In this document: positions 1-13,240 of the stretch, one piece after another
How positions within the stretch are numbered: position 1 is the stretch's first letter
Layout: every line of letters begins with the position of its first letter
Origin: Paramacrobiotus richtersi
Lineage: Eukaryota; Tardigrada; Eutardigrada; Parachela; Macrobiotidae
DNA: 47,459 nt
Assembly: GCA_034698045.1 (NCBI GenBank)
Contig: JAQGAU010000057.1
Coordinates: 1-47,459, forward strand
Direction: 5' to 3'
Program-made: the position numbers and the translations under genes
Notes under the pieces: model-generated
What the model saw: the letters and a program-made list of their open reading frames with translations, nothing else
Databases searched by the model: none
What the model was told of the DNA's origin: nothing

Positions 1-3000
1 CGTACGGGCTGATGCAATCGTTCGACGCATTGCGGCAAGGTCAAGGATGATGCAACTGTCCTTGTCTGACCTTGACAACACATACATATTATAGGCTTTT
101 TTGGCACGCAAAATCAACACATTTTGCAAATAGCCTGTGCGTGGTAATTTCTGTTATATGATATCTGAACATGTCTGATACGTTTGCCGGCGTTCTACGC
201 CCAGTAATTTTCCACGGATGAAATTCCCCTACCACGCTCTTCAAGAGTATCTTGCACTTGCTGCGGTATCCGCTGTCACGCAACTGAATCTCTAGGGCTT
301 GCCTTTAGTCTTAAGACAGTTTTGGGTAGTCTGCCGGGCAGATGAAGTACTACTCCTTGATATCTTCTGAGTAGACACGGAAATTTGTATAAAAAACACT
401 CCCAACCCCAATTTTACCCAACAAAAAGTGGGTAAAACCAACCTGCAAAACTTCGCATCCACTGATATTTTTCATCATCATAGTTGATACAGATTTAGCG
501 TACTAGCCACTAAAAATTTTACATACTGTGGAATCGTGGACATCGACATTTACCAGTTAACTATTTGTGATTACCAAAAACACACAAGTGCAGTAATTCA
601 ACCTGCAATGATCCCGAAGGTGCACTCTGGATCGCTGTTGACGTGTACCCCTTTGACATATACTGGCCCTGCTCGTTTTAAAAGATGCTTCCACATATTT
701 TTGTTGCATGGCATAGGATAACGTGTCATTGGTTTCCCGTGGGGAGGCGTGCACAAGATTAGTAGTAATAGCAATACCTTTTCCGTTTCGTGAGTGGCAA
801 ACATCACGACAAGGCTGTAACCGACGGACGCATGCACATAACATTTGTTGTTGTGTTTGCTGCTCGCATACTTTTCAAGGATAAGTATGTTGACTTGTTC
901 TTGGCTGCCCTCCATACACGTGGAAGTGCAACATTTATTACATCCAGTTGAGTTACAAGTTACTCACCGTTCTGCTGACTTCGTTCCCTATAAGCCTAGT
1001 ACGCCCTATAGTAAAGGCTACATTTGCAGCTCAAAGCCAGGTGCTCTTCTTCAACCGGTAGCCTTGCGATTTACCCTATCAGGTTTATTTCAACATTGGT
1101 TTTAGATACTCACCAGAATATCGTTCAGCTTCAGAATTCGAATGCGTCTATGGTTGAAACAGTTTCCTTGTATCCTTGTTGTCACCGGAGCGCCGTGATA
1201 TTTTTTTATCGCAACAGCATAATTTATGTCCACCACCTGTTAAGGCCGTTAGACCCGTAAGAGTGAAGTCCATGTACGTACAATCACGTCCACTATTAGC
1301 GCAGGTGATGATAACTATAAAAGCACTCGTCCTGTTCTTGAATGAGCTGACCAATATGAAACTCGTCCACTGGAACATCTCGGCCCCCTTTGCAATTATA
1401 CGAGTAAACCCGAACAAGCAACGTAAACGTCGAAGTGTACCCGACGATACGGGATTTTAAAAGCACACTTTAATGTCGTTGTCGCTCCATTCAAGGGATG
1501 ATTGGAACATCAGCGCCACCCAATGGGGGACTGTTTGGCAAATTGGAAAAAATTAAACCAAGAAAGCTGCGCATTCTCCGTTTTGTTTATTTGGTAGTTT
1601 CAGGTAATCTGGCTCCAGTGCGCAACAACGCATAAACAAGGGTGGCTTTATCAGGTTGGGAATACTGGGATTAACTCAGCATTAGTTATACAACGACAAC
1701 AAAATTGAGGTTTCTCTTCTGAACTACATCGATATCGGCAGTCCTATGCAGGTGATTCAAGATGCGCCAGCGCACAGCACCATACAGTCCGTCGTTTCCA
1801 AGTTTGCTCAGCCATAAATACTGTGCCACTTGCATGGCACATTATAGGACTCCATCCCGGAATCCGCAACCATCATTTTGTGGCGACACAAATGGTTTGT
1901 CTTATGCGCGATCTCTCCTGGACTCTGGAATCAGAGCCAAAAATTGGTTATGGTAGTTGCTGATCGCATTAACGTTAGTTATGTAGATCAAAACTAGACT
2001 GCATCAGCTATTGGGATCACAACCTTCCATTGGGAGGATAACTTACCTTTTAATATAATCAGCTGCTGGGTGTGGAGGCCACTCTGGCATCGCAAAGCTA
2101 CAAGATTGCAAATCATGATCACAATCAACGGTATGTCCTTGATGATCGGACGGTCAAGATATATGAAAAATGAATTGAAATAGTCCGGCTTTAAGAAGTC
2201 TGTTAGCGACAAATTTATAAGGCGCTCGGCAGCGGTACAAACTTTGTCTCCAAATGTCTCACAAGTTAGACGAATCCTGGCACCGTCTATACCACAACCT
2301 CGACTTCCAGTCCCAGAAAACGGGTCAACCTGAGTGCGCTCGGGAAGGCGCGGGATTTTTTCCTTCATCCATTCGTGAATCTTGCGAATCTTGATAATTT
2401 TTTGCGCCAAACATTAACTTCTGCGAACTCTTCCGAGCTTTCTGAAGCAGGGCGACTTGTTTCTGTGAAACCAACAGGATCCACTTCACCAGTGTTTCAC
2501 GAATTCGCTGACTTGAAGTTCACACTTATTCAAAGGTCACAGGACCCTGACTTAAGATGGGGATTAAAAGTAGCATAAGTAGAAAAATGGTAAAGCTGTC
2601 ATTTGTTGCCCTGCAGTGCTTCGTGTATGGCGTTGTATAGGCCCAGCTACAGTCGTGCTGGAATTTGCCAAAAATCAAACCTATTGTTCTAGGTTAGCCG
2701 GTTTACGGGAGCTCTGTTCACTTTCCCTTTAGAGTCCAGTAGTACGCAAAGTGATCTGACTTTTGGTCCCAACGAGAGCCATACTCAGTGTATTTACTCT
2801 TTTGGAGCCTTTTCCGCACGAAAAGTTGGCGTTAGAAACGCTGACGCACAACAGTTAATCGCGATGTTGTGAAGTGGTGGTACGCCAAACCATCCCAGCC
2901 CACAGGGCCCTTTTTAAGAATGGCGACCGTTAGATGCAAAATGTGTAAAGGCAGTGTTACTAATATCGGAGAGCATATTATCTCCAAATGTCCCCGACTG

Positions 3001-4328
3001 CAGTTTCTTTTATAGACCATCTTTAATAGAACTCGCTAACAAGTCAACTTCTATCGTATACGACGCACGATATACATACTATCGAGAATAGTAGCAAACT
3101 TCCTTGAGGTAACTCAAGGGTAGACCGTTAAGGCAGCATGACAGGACGTGATGCTAACATGAGCATGGCATGTATAGGACGTGTACAAGACATGAAGCAC
3201 AAATTCTTTATACGACATTCCCCTCCTTTAAGAAAATGACGAAGCCATTGTAGAGATGCGATGTGGTAGTGGACGTAAGTAGTAGCGTGGGAGCACCATG
3301 GGTTCGGGTGAAGGGACTGGAGAGATTTTCCATCCGGGTGGCAAAATAAAAGGAGTTTTAGCGGGAACTAACGCAGTGCAGAAACAGTTCAAAATCAACG
3401 GCACAAAAGCATAAGAAAAAGTCATACATCCAATTCCTGCTTATAGCATGCAAATTCAGGTCCGATTTAACAGCTACGGAGTCAACATTTGCGTACATTA
3501 CCCGCCGCCGTATGGCAGTTGTCGCTTCCTCATGACTTTGGGCGAGTTCGGTAATGTTTGCCTTGCTTCTAGCGGCAATGGTGTCGATTGGTCGAACTGC
3601 AGCTTTACGCTCACCCCACCAGCGTGACATGTGGAAAACTCATTAAGGAGCGAACACGTAAAGCGTTGCCTCACGACGCTGACGCTGTGTGTACCATGAT
3701 TTACTGTAGACTCTCTCTTTTGGATGAGGGGAAACTCGCATTCCGGTTGAAAGGAGGGCGGAAGTTTGTACAGCATATCCTTGCCGGGCGGGTATAGAGT
3801 AGCGTGCAACTACATTGCCAGACTGGTTAACACCGGACTGGCATGGGCCGAGGTGCCTGTTGTATTGGGAACACGACCCCATGGTCAAATGGATTTAGCA
3901 CACTGATCGTATTACAGTTAAAATTTGTTTATCCACGTCGGATCAAATAACGTTACGCAGCACCCGGCTGATAACTATCTACATAACGGCTTTACATCCA
4001 GTGTTAAGATTTTGGAAGGTTCTAAAGAGAAGCCTAACCAGCTGCCCAGAACCTTGCGACTAGCCTGGAAAAAGATCGAGTGTTCAGACAAAAATTAAAA
4101 TAAACAAGGGTACATATATAGCCAGATGGATTTCTATAAACTTCGATATCTGTAATGACATATTGGAAATATTTGTAGGGTGATACATTTTCCTTGGATC
4201 ACCTGTACGTAAAGGGAGCTTGAGACACAGGCGATGTGGTAAGATATTGGTAATGCGAATATCTCAGTAGCGTCGTTGGCGCTACTGGCCGCTTCTGAAT
4301 TCTTCGATAGTAATACTTACGGTAGGAA
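1..4328. other. Gene-poor stretch, no recognised gene
   Basis: I recognise no protein family here. The longest open frame is on the minus strand at 1994-2410 (138 codons); others are at 1176-1460 (+) and 3358-3630 (-). None has a motif I can name, and each is short enough to be chance or decayed coding sequence. The plus frame near 1240-1330 faintly recalls a stretch of Polinton major capsid protein, but this is too weak to call. A 9-bp hairpin lies at 412-437. Confidence 0.5.
412..437. repeat. Perfect 9-bp hairpin
   Basis: TTTTACCCA at 412-420 pairs with TGGGTAAAA at 429-437 around an 8-nt loop. A similar but shorter motif (GGGTAA-tatt-TTACCC) occurs near 9480-9495, so this may be the edge of a small dispersed element. 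No function is evident. Confidence 0.6.
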
Positions 4329-4466
4329 ATGCCGCTAACCGTAACAGGACCACATACCGCCGGTACATTTATTGATAAAAACATTCGTTTCCTAATTGAT
4401 AGCGGTGCCGGATGCTGTCTGATCAGTGAACCACTAGCAACCGCGGAACTGAGGTGTTTTGTCTAG
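4329..4466 (+). pseudogene. Ty3/Gypsy-type aspartic protease (retropepsin) fragment
   Basis: A 45-codon frame carries the retropepsin active-site block: hydrophobic residues followed by D-S-G-A-G (FLIDSGAGCCLIS, about residues 21-33). In the family D-S/T-G-A supplies one catalytic aspartate per subunit of a homodimer that cleaves the Gag-Pol polyprotein. A full retropepsin is about 100 residues, and the flap and C-terminal I-L-G motif are missing, so this is a remnant. No gag or RT piece adjoins it on the same strand. The call rests on one short motif and its hydrophobic context. Confidence 0.5.
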
Positions 4467-6060
4467 TCTGTCAAAGGATAATATTGATAAAATTTCTCGA
4501 CGACCTCGTCATAGAAACGAAACATAGATCCAAAGCCCCAGTAAGCGGTTCGACTGGACGTTTAAGTTCTGTATTTAAAGCCCGGTTTGTGTGATGTATG
4601 ATTCGTATTTACGTTTGCAACACAAGTAGAGTGTCGAACTGGATACCGTTCAGTTCGACTAGCATACTTTTCACGGGCCCTCTTACATCGAACGCTAGGA
4701 GCCAATGGCCGGGCCGATATTTCGCAAATTTACCGGTCACCTGATATGCATCCTAAGATTCTGAATCTTTTACCTCCAGTTGATCAGAAGATTACTCAGT
4801 TTCCCTATTGAGTCAGTGACCACGCCTGACGAACGCTACGGCACTTTCCCCCGTGTGCATAAGATCCGGGAAGGGCTACGCTACGGAAAGCTCGACGCAG
4901 TATCTGCCCACGTACATCATCCAAATTTAAACAATTCTTTCGGGATACTGTTGAGTGACTCTGTCGTAAGACCCCGATTGATACTTTTGAATGCCGTACT
5001 ATTCTGATTCCGGAGGATATGATGGTAAGTAGTAAAGACATATAATATTCAGCCGAAAAATCAGTTCTGAATATGCCTGAACCTTCTGTCGATTTGATAA
5101 TAAATCCGCTGTCTATGGATGATCCGCTCCAGTACGACGGGCTCCCAGTTGGCTCGGTGCTTTTCAGCGTGCGCTTCAGCATGAAGGTTCCGGCTTTTTG
5201 AATTTTCGCTAAGACGCTTGTTTTCAAATTATCCGGAAGAAGATCAGTAGCATTTCTACCCCGATGGGCAAAATTTTGGTATATCGGCAAAGAAAGCAGT
5301 CAGAACAGGTTGAAATTTATAACGGAATAGATTTCCACCCTGTTAGAATTAGACCCAAATCATTGCAATCGGCATAATCTGACACCAGTCGCATCTCGAC
5401 GTCGGTTAAGAAGTAGCTATCTCGACTAGGTTTCACATGCTGGGTTGGATTGCTGTTATTCCATTCCAAGTCATCCAACAATCCCTGCATTTTGACATTA
5501 GTCAGTGGATACGCGGATCCGCCAGCAGACGAAGATGCAAATGCATTGACATCATACAGCAGAAACTGGGTCTGGAATGTTTTAAGGAGTCAGATTTTGT
5601 CACTCTCTCGCAATCTCTCTAGCTTAGTTTGCACGTCAGTCTAATGCAGTATTACCGTCTTTTACGTTTGATGTTCAATCACATAAGGTACAACGGAGCG
5701 CCGACGGTAGCCGGCGCTCCGCTGCCGCCTGACTGCCCATGATACCGCTTGTATAATTTGATCACGCACGACTGTTATTAAGCAGGACTCGTTTTAATGA
5801 GATAACGGTATGCAATATGTAGTAACATGCACTGACATACGGACATACGAGCATCGGTAATTTACCACAAATAACATCACGTAAAACATGCATACAAGCA
5901 GCAAATGCAAGCAGTTAACACTCATCGTCCACGTGAATACGTGCGGTAGTATAAGTGCACAGTTTGTACGCGGTACAAGTCTCTTAATCACTTAATCAAC
6001 GCATGTATAATGTACACCCAATGTATATTAGCACGTGTATTGGACAGAAGAACTCGTAGC
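4467..6060. other. No recognised gene; one long unidentified frame
   Basis: The minus-strand frame 4805-5290 (161 codons) is among the longer ones in the window, but it matches no family I know. Short overlapping plus frames lie at 5437-5644. A GC-rich hairpin sits at 5694-5721. The remainder shows no motif. Confidence 0.45.
5694..5721. repeat. GC-rich perfect 10-bp hairpin
   Basis: CGGAGCGCCG at 5694-5703 pairs exactly with CGGCGCTCCG at 5712-5721 around an 8-nt loop. It stands out against moderately AT-rich surroundings. It could be an RNA structure or the tip of a decayed mobile element. No partner gene is visible. Confidence 0.6.
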
Positions 6061-6249
6061 TTACAACTCGGGTGACTTGGGACGAAGCTCGTATAAAAAG
6101 TAACGACCTCCGACATTGATCTTTGCCTGCTCCACAATGCTAGCCTTCTGCTGATCGGTGGCATTAGGATCGTTGTGCTTCTTCATACGGTCCTGTAGGA
6201 ACTTTGCTGCAAATTTTATAGCATGGGCTGACGTCTCCTCGCGGAACAC
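6061..6249 (-). CDS. Putative terminal exon of an unrecognised host gene
   Basis: A 62-codon minus-strand frame starts directly after a good splice-acceptor string (gttttacag at the 6250 side) and ends in TAA. Its composition is protein-like: charged, probably helical, with AHAIKFAAKFLQDRMKK early, an internal DPNATDQQ stretch, and an ending of RYFLYELRPKSPEL. I do not recognise the family. Its usual 'start' is GTG, so it is better read as an internal or last exon than as a complete gene. No upstream exon is identifiable in the next few hundred bases, and no AATAAA lies shortly downstream. It could also be coding sequence of an unrecognised mobile element. Confidence 0.35.
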   Translation of the reverse strand: MFREETSAHAIKFAAKFLQDRMKKHNDPNATDQQKASIVEQAKINVGGRYFLYELRPKSPEL

Positions 6250-6901
6250 CTGTAAAACAATACATTAGTTAGTTATCAGAATAACAGGGGGACAGCAGAC
6301 ACAACATACGCGAAAGCGTACGATATGAATGAACCAGCGCAGACCAGACCTACAACAAAATTACTCAAACCCTGGCACGGCCCAAGTATATGTTATAATC
6401 CGTTCCTTCAAAAACGTGAATTACGAAATCGAGTACCGACGGGACTAGCGTACGTAAACGATATACGGAAGTACATTTCAGTTTCTACTTGCGATTGTCT
6501 GCTTTACCAATCGCACTAACAGCTGCCTCGTCAGCCCGACACGCGGATTTTATTATGCCGCCTGCGTTCACTACTGCCTGCAAGACTCCGTCCTTTGCTA
6601 GAGGAAATAAGAAAATAGTGTGGACTTTAAGTGCCCTATGGTTTAAAATTGCACGATGAATCGTTTATAGGGTCCACAGAACGGGACTTAACTGTACAAG
6701 GCTTTAACTGTATTTGACCTTTGGCTATAATCGGAAATATTCAGGTGCCGTTCAATAGAACAAGGTTTATTGACAAAAGCTACTCATGTTGTTGCAAACA
6801 ACCACTAAGATTAGCCATCCAGATTTCTTTTGCACATCTGTCTGACACCCGGAACGCAGACCGTGACATATAATTAGAAAGCTCCCTACAATGCCCTTAA
6901 A
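6250..6901. other. No recognised gene
   Basis: This stretch lies between the exon-like frame and the LINE-like fragment. The only frame of note is 6325-6519 (+, 64 codons), which has no motif. If the exon at 6061-6249 is real, this would be intron or upstream sequence of that minus-strand gene. Confidence 0.4.
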
Positions 6902-7062
6902 AGCACCAAGAAATTCTTTCAAGGCCTAAACAAAGTGGACGGCACAACTGAAGTACCCGACCTCGAATCCTGTACATCTGTCATGGTAGGGTAACCATCG
7001 AAGATGGCAGACGCCATCTTGTAGCCGAATACTTTGCAGCTTTGCTAAACGCTAGGCAATGA
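6902..7062 (+). pseudogene. LINE (RTE-like) pre-reverse-transcriptase fragment
   Basis: Two overlapping plus frames, split by a frameshift near 6991, show the spacing typical of the segment before the RT domain in RTE-clade and related LINEs. First comes a basic 'KKFFQGLNKV' block, then a short linker, then 'EDGRRHLVAEYFAALLNA', like the family's '..d..v..RwaeYF..LLN' pattern. Neither the endonuclease nor the RT catalytic motifs are present. The match is a short pattern judged by eye, so the family could be another LINE clade. Confidence 0.35.
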
Positions 7063-10000
7063 TGTTGTTCGGTAGTTAAGTACACCTGTTTATTCAGATC
7101 ATCTTGAAGATGTGAAAAACGTCGAAACACCCAACTCAATGACGGCTGGTTCTCAGATAAAAAAAACAGTTTTGGACAGTTTACCCTGGCGCTTGATCCA
7201 ACATAGTGGCTATAAAAAGTAATCACGGTTACCTGGACACTGGGGGAAAAAAAGCTAGACCTAAATGATGCAGATGCAGTCAGATTAGACTGCAGTACGC
7301 AGGTTCGTTACTGACCTTACAACCTTAAAAATCACCTCGGCCTCTCCTGCATGAACCACGATGCCTACAGCGGATTAATGGACTCTGCAGAAGACCGACA
7401 GTCGCTGCGCAGCACGCCGTTTGTCCTCGCGATGCGCTCCAAACCAGCGGATAGCATTCGCAGACTCGTTAAGCATAATCTCCAGTGCAACAACTTGTTG
7501 CAAGTTACTATCGCAATGCAAAGCCGTTGATTCTAGAATTTGGTAAATCTGTCTCAAGTTTTCCTGATAGATTCTGTGGTACGGGTATTAAAGAAAAACG
7601 AAAACCCGCCGCTTACCGGTATCCCTCCCGTTAGAATGTTCGTAAAATTCGTGCTATATTCGGGCCGTGGTCACGCCCGGCGTGAAACGACTGCCGGTGC
7701 GGAAACGGCGCGCATAAACAGACCCGGAAAGCGTCCAGTCTACATTGCGGTGAATCTCAAAAAAGAAAGTCGGATGCTTCTTCCTCAACTTGAGAACCAC
7801 CTTGAGCTACTCGTTCATCGACATCTTATAAACTCGCTCTTGGTAGCCCGAGCATGTGAAGAAATTACTGTGCTCATCCGGAGGCCCGCAGAGCGCTTTC
7901 AAGTCCTGGCGCCTTCGTAACGGAGTTCGAATCGTTTCAGTAGCCACCTAAGCTATTGTATAGCTATGCATCGTTTTTTGAACTCTTTGGAAGCCAGTTG
8001 TGTTCTCCGGCCATTGCGGCAGGTCTGCAACTGGAAAGACGGTCGGTAGCGGACAACCAGAAACCAGAAATACCGGCGCAATAGCGGGAAGGTGAGGAAA
8101 TTACCAGCTTTGCATCCTTGATTTCTGCGAACCAATGAAGCGTGCAGACGGAGAAACCATAACTACCGGTAGCTCCTGCGTCTGGAAGCGGAAGTTGCAC
8201 AAAGGATGCGGAGCATGCGATACATTCAGCGGTGGATGATAAAGTCAACGATTTTGAGTCCCACTGACATTTAAAGGACGAAAGTTCCCGTTTTGCAGAG
8301 AAACTGTCGAAGAAAAGTGGACTGCTGGATCCTCTTATTGCTACTGCTAACCCTGGAGACAAGGAAATAAGTATACATGCGGGAATTTTCAGCGGCTAAA
8401 TAAAACCTTAATCGCGCGGGTGTGAACAGCAAGAGCGTGATGTCTATACCGACTGCCGTCAGAAGGTTGCGGAGGACGACGGAATCGGTGTACGACGAAG
8501 AAGAGCATTGCAAGGAAATCCCATTATTGGCTCCGTCGCATATCTTCATTCAGGAGAATTGCCGTTGGCTAATTTATTGTGCGGGTGAACTTCGAACGCA
8601 TGTCTAACCAGTCTCACAAAACACTAGGTGTACTGGATTGTGTGCCACCTCTGGAAATCGTCACGCGTGCAGAGATGCAACGATGTTGAAATACGGTACG
8701 TACATACGAACATTCTGTTCTGTTGTTTACAGATCGATTGTTCAGTTTCTTTACCGTGGTAAAGAAATAATGGAACTGTTAATGCTTGGTTTTTTGTTTT
8801 TTTGTTAACGTTTCTAAGGGTCTGTGTTGTTATTTCTGACGATATTTTGACAGTTTTCCGTAGAATGCACGTAAACATGCGGTACTACAGAGTACATGCA
8901 GTCATCCGAAAAACACTCGTATTGGCTTGTTCTGTGTTGGATACGAGGTTCACGAACAATTCACAGCACGCAGAATGTTGCTGAGCGTATCCAGGCCACA
9001 GTGATACACTCGCACAGTTTCAGGATGTTGTCTATTATGTCCTTAACGGAGACAAAGCATTACGCCACGTATTCAGGTCTCGAATCTCCCTGTCTGCTTA
9101 TACCTTGGACCAATAAAAACTACAAGTCATGGACCATCCTTATAATCGAACGACAGTTTCGCAGCAAAATATTGTGCGCTAACTAAACCGGAGTTTCATG
9201 GCGCAGTTCAGCTGGCGATGGGTGACGGAGACGATACTACAGCGCTGGTTATAATCCTTGGTGCTGTGTTGTATAATAATTTAGCGCGATATTTTAGAGA
9301 TTTATGTATCTTTTTTGAACATGGAATCTCCTGCCTGTGCGATTCCGCTTCGGATGTGGCTGGTCATCGAGCTGGACATTATTTGCTAACGGTAAGTCTG
9401 TTTTGCACCGTAGGATAATAACGGAGGTTTTACACAAAGCGGTTTATAAAGAATTCAATTAATTTTCACCCTGTTAAGCGGGTAATATTTTACCCACCTT
9501 ATTATATTATCGACCGAAGCGAAGCGGAGGTCCTCCATATTCAAGAGTAATGCAAAAACGAGGGTTGACAACCGTTTCTGCGCACTGCGATAGCGCAGTC
9601 AGTTTTCGTTCGATTCTCGCCAGATTTGAACAGAACCTAGACTGTTGCCTGTAGATGAGCTGTATAGGTACTTTTTGGTACGAATATCTCGAAAAGCGAG
9701 CGAGATATAAGCAAAATAAGAGCACATTTTTGAGAACAAAAGATTCCTTTGTGTGCTTAACGTCTAACAATAGGACTTGCGCAATGGGCTACCCCGCTTG
9801 TCTGTTAGGCCCTAGCAAGACTGAAACGGACAGGCCTCTCTGAGCCCCTTTGCGAGATAAGAGACAGGGCTGTCTGATTCAGTCTCGCTAAGATGTAACT
9901 CACACGTCAGTGTAGTCACAAGTCAAGCAGCATATTAATCTTTTTAATAATTATAACAGTAAACAGGGCGGTATGTTCTTCTGCAATGTCTCCGTTCGCT

Positions 10001-10488
10001 TCGGTCTTTATCGCAAGCGCAGCGGAGTGCGATTACCTAGTGTAGCTAACGGGTAAGTAAATTTTTTTGTGACACTTTTCCTTGTTCGAGAACTTTTTAA
10101 CTGGATAAGTCATAAATCATTCAGACCCGTGAGGGCGAAAGACCGGTAGTTCAAATTTGTAAACATGTTTTGCTGAGCGTTTTGTGTGCGCGTAGTCTGA
10201 ATCGATAAAAAAAAATGCGGTACAGCTTTTGGTTAAAACTATAACATTCACGAATGTGAAAACAAATTGTTTGCGCATTATCCGCCGACCGGTTGTGGTT
10301 CGCTCACTGGAGAAAGTTGTGCAAAACCTGGACCGGAAATCTCCATTTGAACTTATCCTTATGAAACTCGCCTGGAAAAGCAGATATACACGAGGCCGAC
10401 TTTGAACCACATCAGCTTAACAGTTTTAATTTGAAATTCAAAATGGGCTTCAAAATTATCGGCATATACTTCAAAATCCCAAAAAAAG
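7063..10488. other. No confident gene; several unidentified frames
   Basis: Frames at 7375-7557 (-, 60 codons), 7540-7920 (+, 126 codons, basic and arginine-rich), 7964-8362 (-, 132 codons) and 8896-9186 (+) lack motifs I can name. A 19-bp imperfect inverted repeat, 9512-9532 against 9988-10006, brackets about 480 bp and could mark a decayed miniature element, but the match stops there. From about 9660 the DNA becomes purine-rich and low in complexity. Confidence 0.4.
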
Positions 10489-10891
10489 TTAGCCGAAGCG
10501 CACGACTCCATCTGTAGCGGTCACCTGGGGGTGGCCCGCATATATGCACGAGTCAGAGACAGGTACTACTTTCTTGGCTGTCTTGAGTGTCAGTCTTTAT
10601 GTTTCATCATGCGAATATTGTTGACATCGCAATGACCCGCCAATGCGTCCCGCTGGTCTTTTGCAACCTCTCAGAGTTGGCGGTCCGTTCATCAAAGTAC
10701 ATATGGACTATTGTGGTCCATTCACTCTAACACCGCGACGTAACAAGTACATTCTTTTGGCTATTTGTCCCATGACCAAATACATAATGGCACGCCGAAC
10801 ACAAAAGTCCACCGCAGTGGCTGCTGCCGCTTTCTTAGTCGAAGAAATTATTCTGGTACACGGAAGCGTCCGTGAACTATTTACTGATTGA
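10489..10891 (+). pseudogene. Ty3/Gypsy integrase, zinc-binding and catalytic-core fragment
   Basis: The first frame (10489-10637) carries the H-H part of the HHCC zinc module (AHDS...SGHLG, then ARVRDRYYFLG). After a stop, a second frame from 10643 gives the catalytic-core start: GGPFIKVHMDYCGPF with the first DDE aspartate, then NKYILLAICPMTKYIMARR, and a later ELFTD with the second aspartate. A TGA follows immediately where the family normally has R/Q-G. The function in an intact element is strand transfer of retroelement cDNA into the host genome. The second C-x2-C of the zinc module, the DDE glutamate and the C-terminus are missing, and there are at least one frame change and one stop, so this copy is dead. 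Confidence 0.8.
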
Positions 10892-13240
10892 GGACACATT
10901 TCACGAGCAGTGTCATGCGTGAAATTTGCGATGTCCAAGTCTCACTACCAGGACTACTACCACTACCACTGGTAGTACCATGAACTATACGTACTCCCAA
11001 GATCGGGGAATGCGTACCCGTTTCGCAATATACCTACGCTGAGCCTGCCTTGGTGAATAAATTCAGATTTTTACCGTTCCCTATTGCCGGGTGGAAAACC
11101 ATTCGTGGACAACAGTTTGTGGAGTGCCAGTTCACTGCCAAATCTCTTGTAAAGCTGAGCGACTTGCGCTACAACGATTTCGAGATGTGCAACACTTTCC
11201 TGGAAGACCGCACCAGCTACACAATTGGCGGGTTGGTCGAATGGGCGGAATAATGACACTTAGGATCGTATCTTACGCGTATTACCTTGTTTATTGCATG
11301 ATAGGCTCTTGTTCGTAGCCCCGCACAAGCAGCGCCACAACATGGCAACCGTACAGATGTTGCAAGGGACTGGTCTGTCTGTCACGCCGTGTCACAATCT
11401 GGGCAGTGTGCCACTGCACACATCGCAGAAGCAGACGGGACCGTTGCATACGTCAAAGACAGCCCTATTTCTGTTATTACTCATTATGTTATTACTCATT
11501 CTGCCATGCTACTTATTCTTACCGTCCCGTTGGCAAGTTCCGTATATCAAGATGTGCGGATAATTTCGAAAGATGCCAGTAACTTTCACGTTCCACATCG
11601 CCGAAAGACCATTGTTATTATAATTCTTCTACCAGAGAAGGCAAAACTCATGTTAACAGTATAATTCTAACTCGTTTGCGTGTCGACAACAAACTTACTT
11701 CTCGGCAAAAGAGCAGTGCCAACTAGCTTTGACTATTGCGTTCTCAATTCAGTTACGGTATATCACCACTCTCTCTCACTCTCGCGCTATGGCTCGATAG
11801 GATCACACGCATACTCGCACCAGTGGAATCCAGATTCTTGTCTTCGCGTGTTCAACACGCACAGGGACATTGTCGACCGAGGCGAATTTGTTTTGTTCAG
11901 CATACTTTTGAACAAGGACCATAGACAGGAAGGACTCTGGATAAGATGGAAACTGACGAGCAGTAGTACAGTAATTTGCCACATTCGGCCATTAGCAGCC
12001 GTACATGCTTCCTGTAAACTGGTGTTCCTTGGTTAATTGAACATTTATCTTGCAAAGAAATGGGGTGGTTGTTCTGTTACGGTGAAATTGAAATTGGTTG
12101 AAATGCAGAAAAACTGATATACGTTCCAGATTAGGAACTATCAGCTTGATCGGTTATTGATCACACTAGAAATTATAATAATTACGCTGCTCGCCAAATG
12201 TTTTATGCACCACAACCGGGACTGGGATCGTTTGTTACGGTTTGTGGTAGTTTGCAGCTTAAACCGAGGACAGGACCATGCGCACGCAGCACATTCCGTT
12301 GCTGTGGGGGACGCTGGTGGATATGCGAACGGCTGACAGGCGGACGTGAGCCGCCGCTGGCGCGGTCTCGTCATTGAGTATGTTACATTTTTCGCGGCAA
12401 AAGCACGCAACCGAGCGAACAAGCGGAAGAAACAAACAGCGGGCAACATCGGAATTCAAATACAGATCATCGTGAATTTCCCGATCGCTCGAAAATCACT
12501 CTATCACATTTTCTCTTGAACAAAGCATCTGGCATTGACTCGAATGTACATCCGCCGAGTCCGTACACTTAGGGTGCTGCATCACAAAAATCCGGACCTC
12601 AGAAATAACGTGGCCAGCTAATATACAAAGGAAATAAATCTTTTGAGATTATTCGAACCTTCTTTGACTAAAACATGGTTGGTTCGATCTTTACTCGGAT
12701 CCGACTTCCGTTATAAACACATGGTCTTATCAGATTATGCCTCGAGATATCCGAAGCCGGCTAACAGATGGAGAAATTTGCCAATCGACGTCAACTTTCT
12801 GCAGAACTCAATAAAAGCGCGCAAGGGACATGCATCTGTAGTACAATGTTCAGTTGTGGTAATCGGTGGTGCTGAGGACATGCCACTTGGATTTGTATGT
12901 ACTACTTGCAATCAGTAATTAAACTCGCTTGAAGGCGATTATCTTCGTTAGGCTGTCACCGGGTGTGACCATTCATTTGTAACAGATAACATGTACATTG
13001 GCGAAAGTCTAAAAAAGTTCTTTGTAGATGAATGAAAAAACAGAAACGTCAAGCACAAACAGAAGAACGCAATACTGATGCTCGAATCGTCCGCGCACAC
13101 TGCTTTATAGGGGAAAACTAACAACCGTTCGCTGAATAAGATCAGCTAATAACAAAAACTAATACGAAAACTTCAGCTGCTGGTATGTCAAAGACAGTTA
13201 ATCATTGCTGCATTTGCGCGGCGACCGTTAGTGATTACAA
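10892..13240. other. No recognised gene; degraded sequence
   Basis: Just after the integrase the frame continues briefly (GHIS...), then decays. A small perfect hairpin (TACTACCA/TGGTAGTA, 10955-10977) lies in a run of CTACCA-like triplets. Frames at 11050-11253 (+), 11680-12036 (+) and 12643-12918 (+, 91 codons) look protein-like but I cannot place them. Nothing else is supported. Confidence 0.45.

Noticed and set aside
1240..1330. Polinton major capsid fragment in the plus frame (VRVKSMYVQSRPLLA)
   Set aside because: Resemblance covers one strand-like segment; no neighbouring capsid block fits.
9512..10006. 19-bp inverted repeat bracketing about 480 bp, as a possible miniature transposon
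   Set aside because: One gap is needed, the match does not extend, and no flanking target duplication is visible. Noted only in the regional entry.
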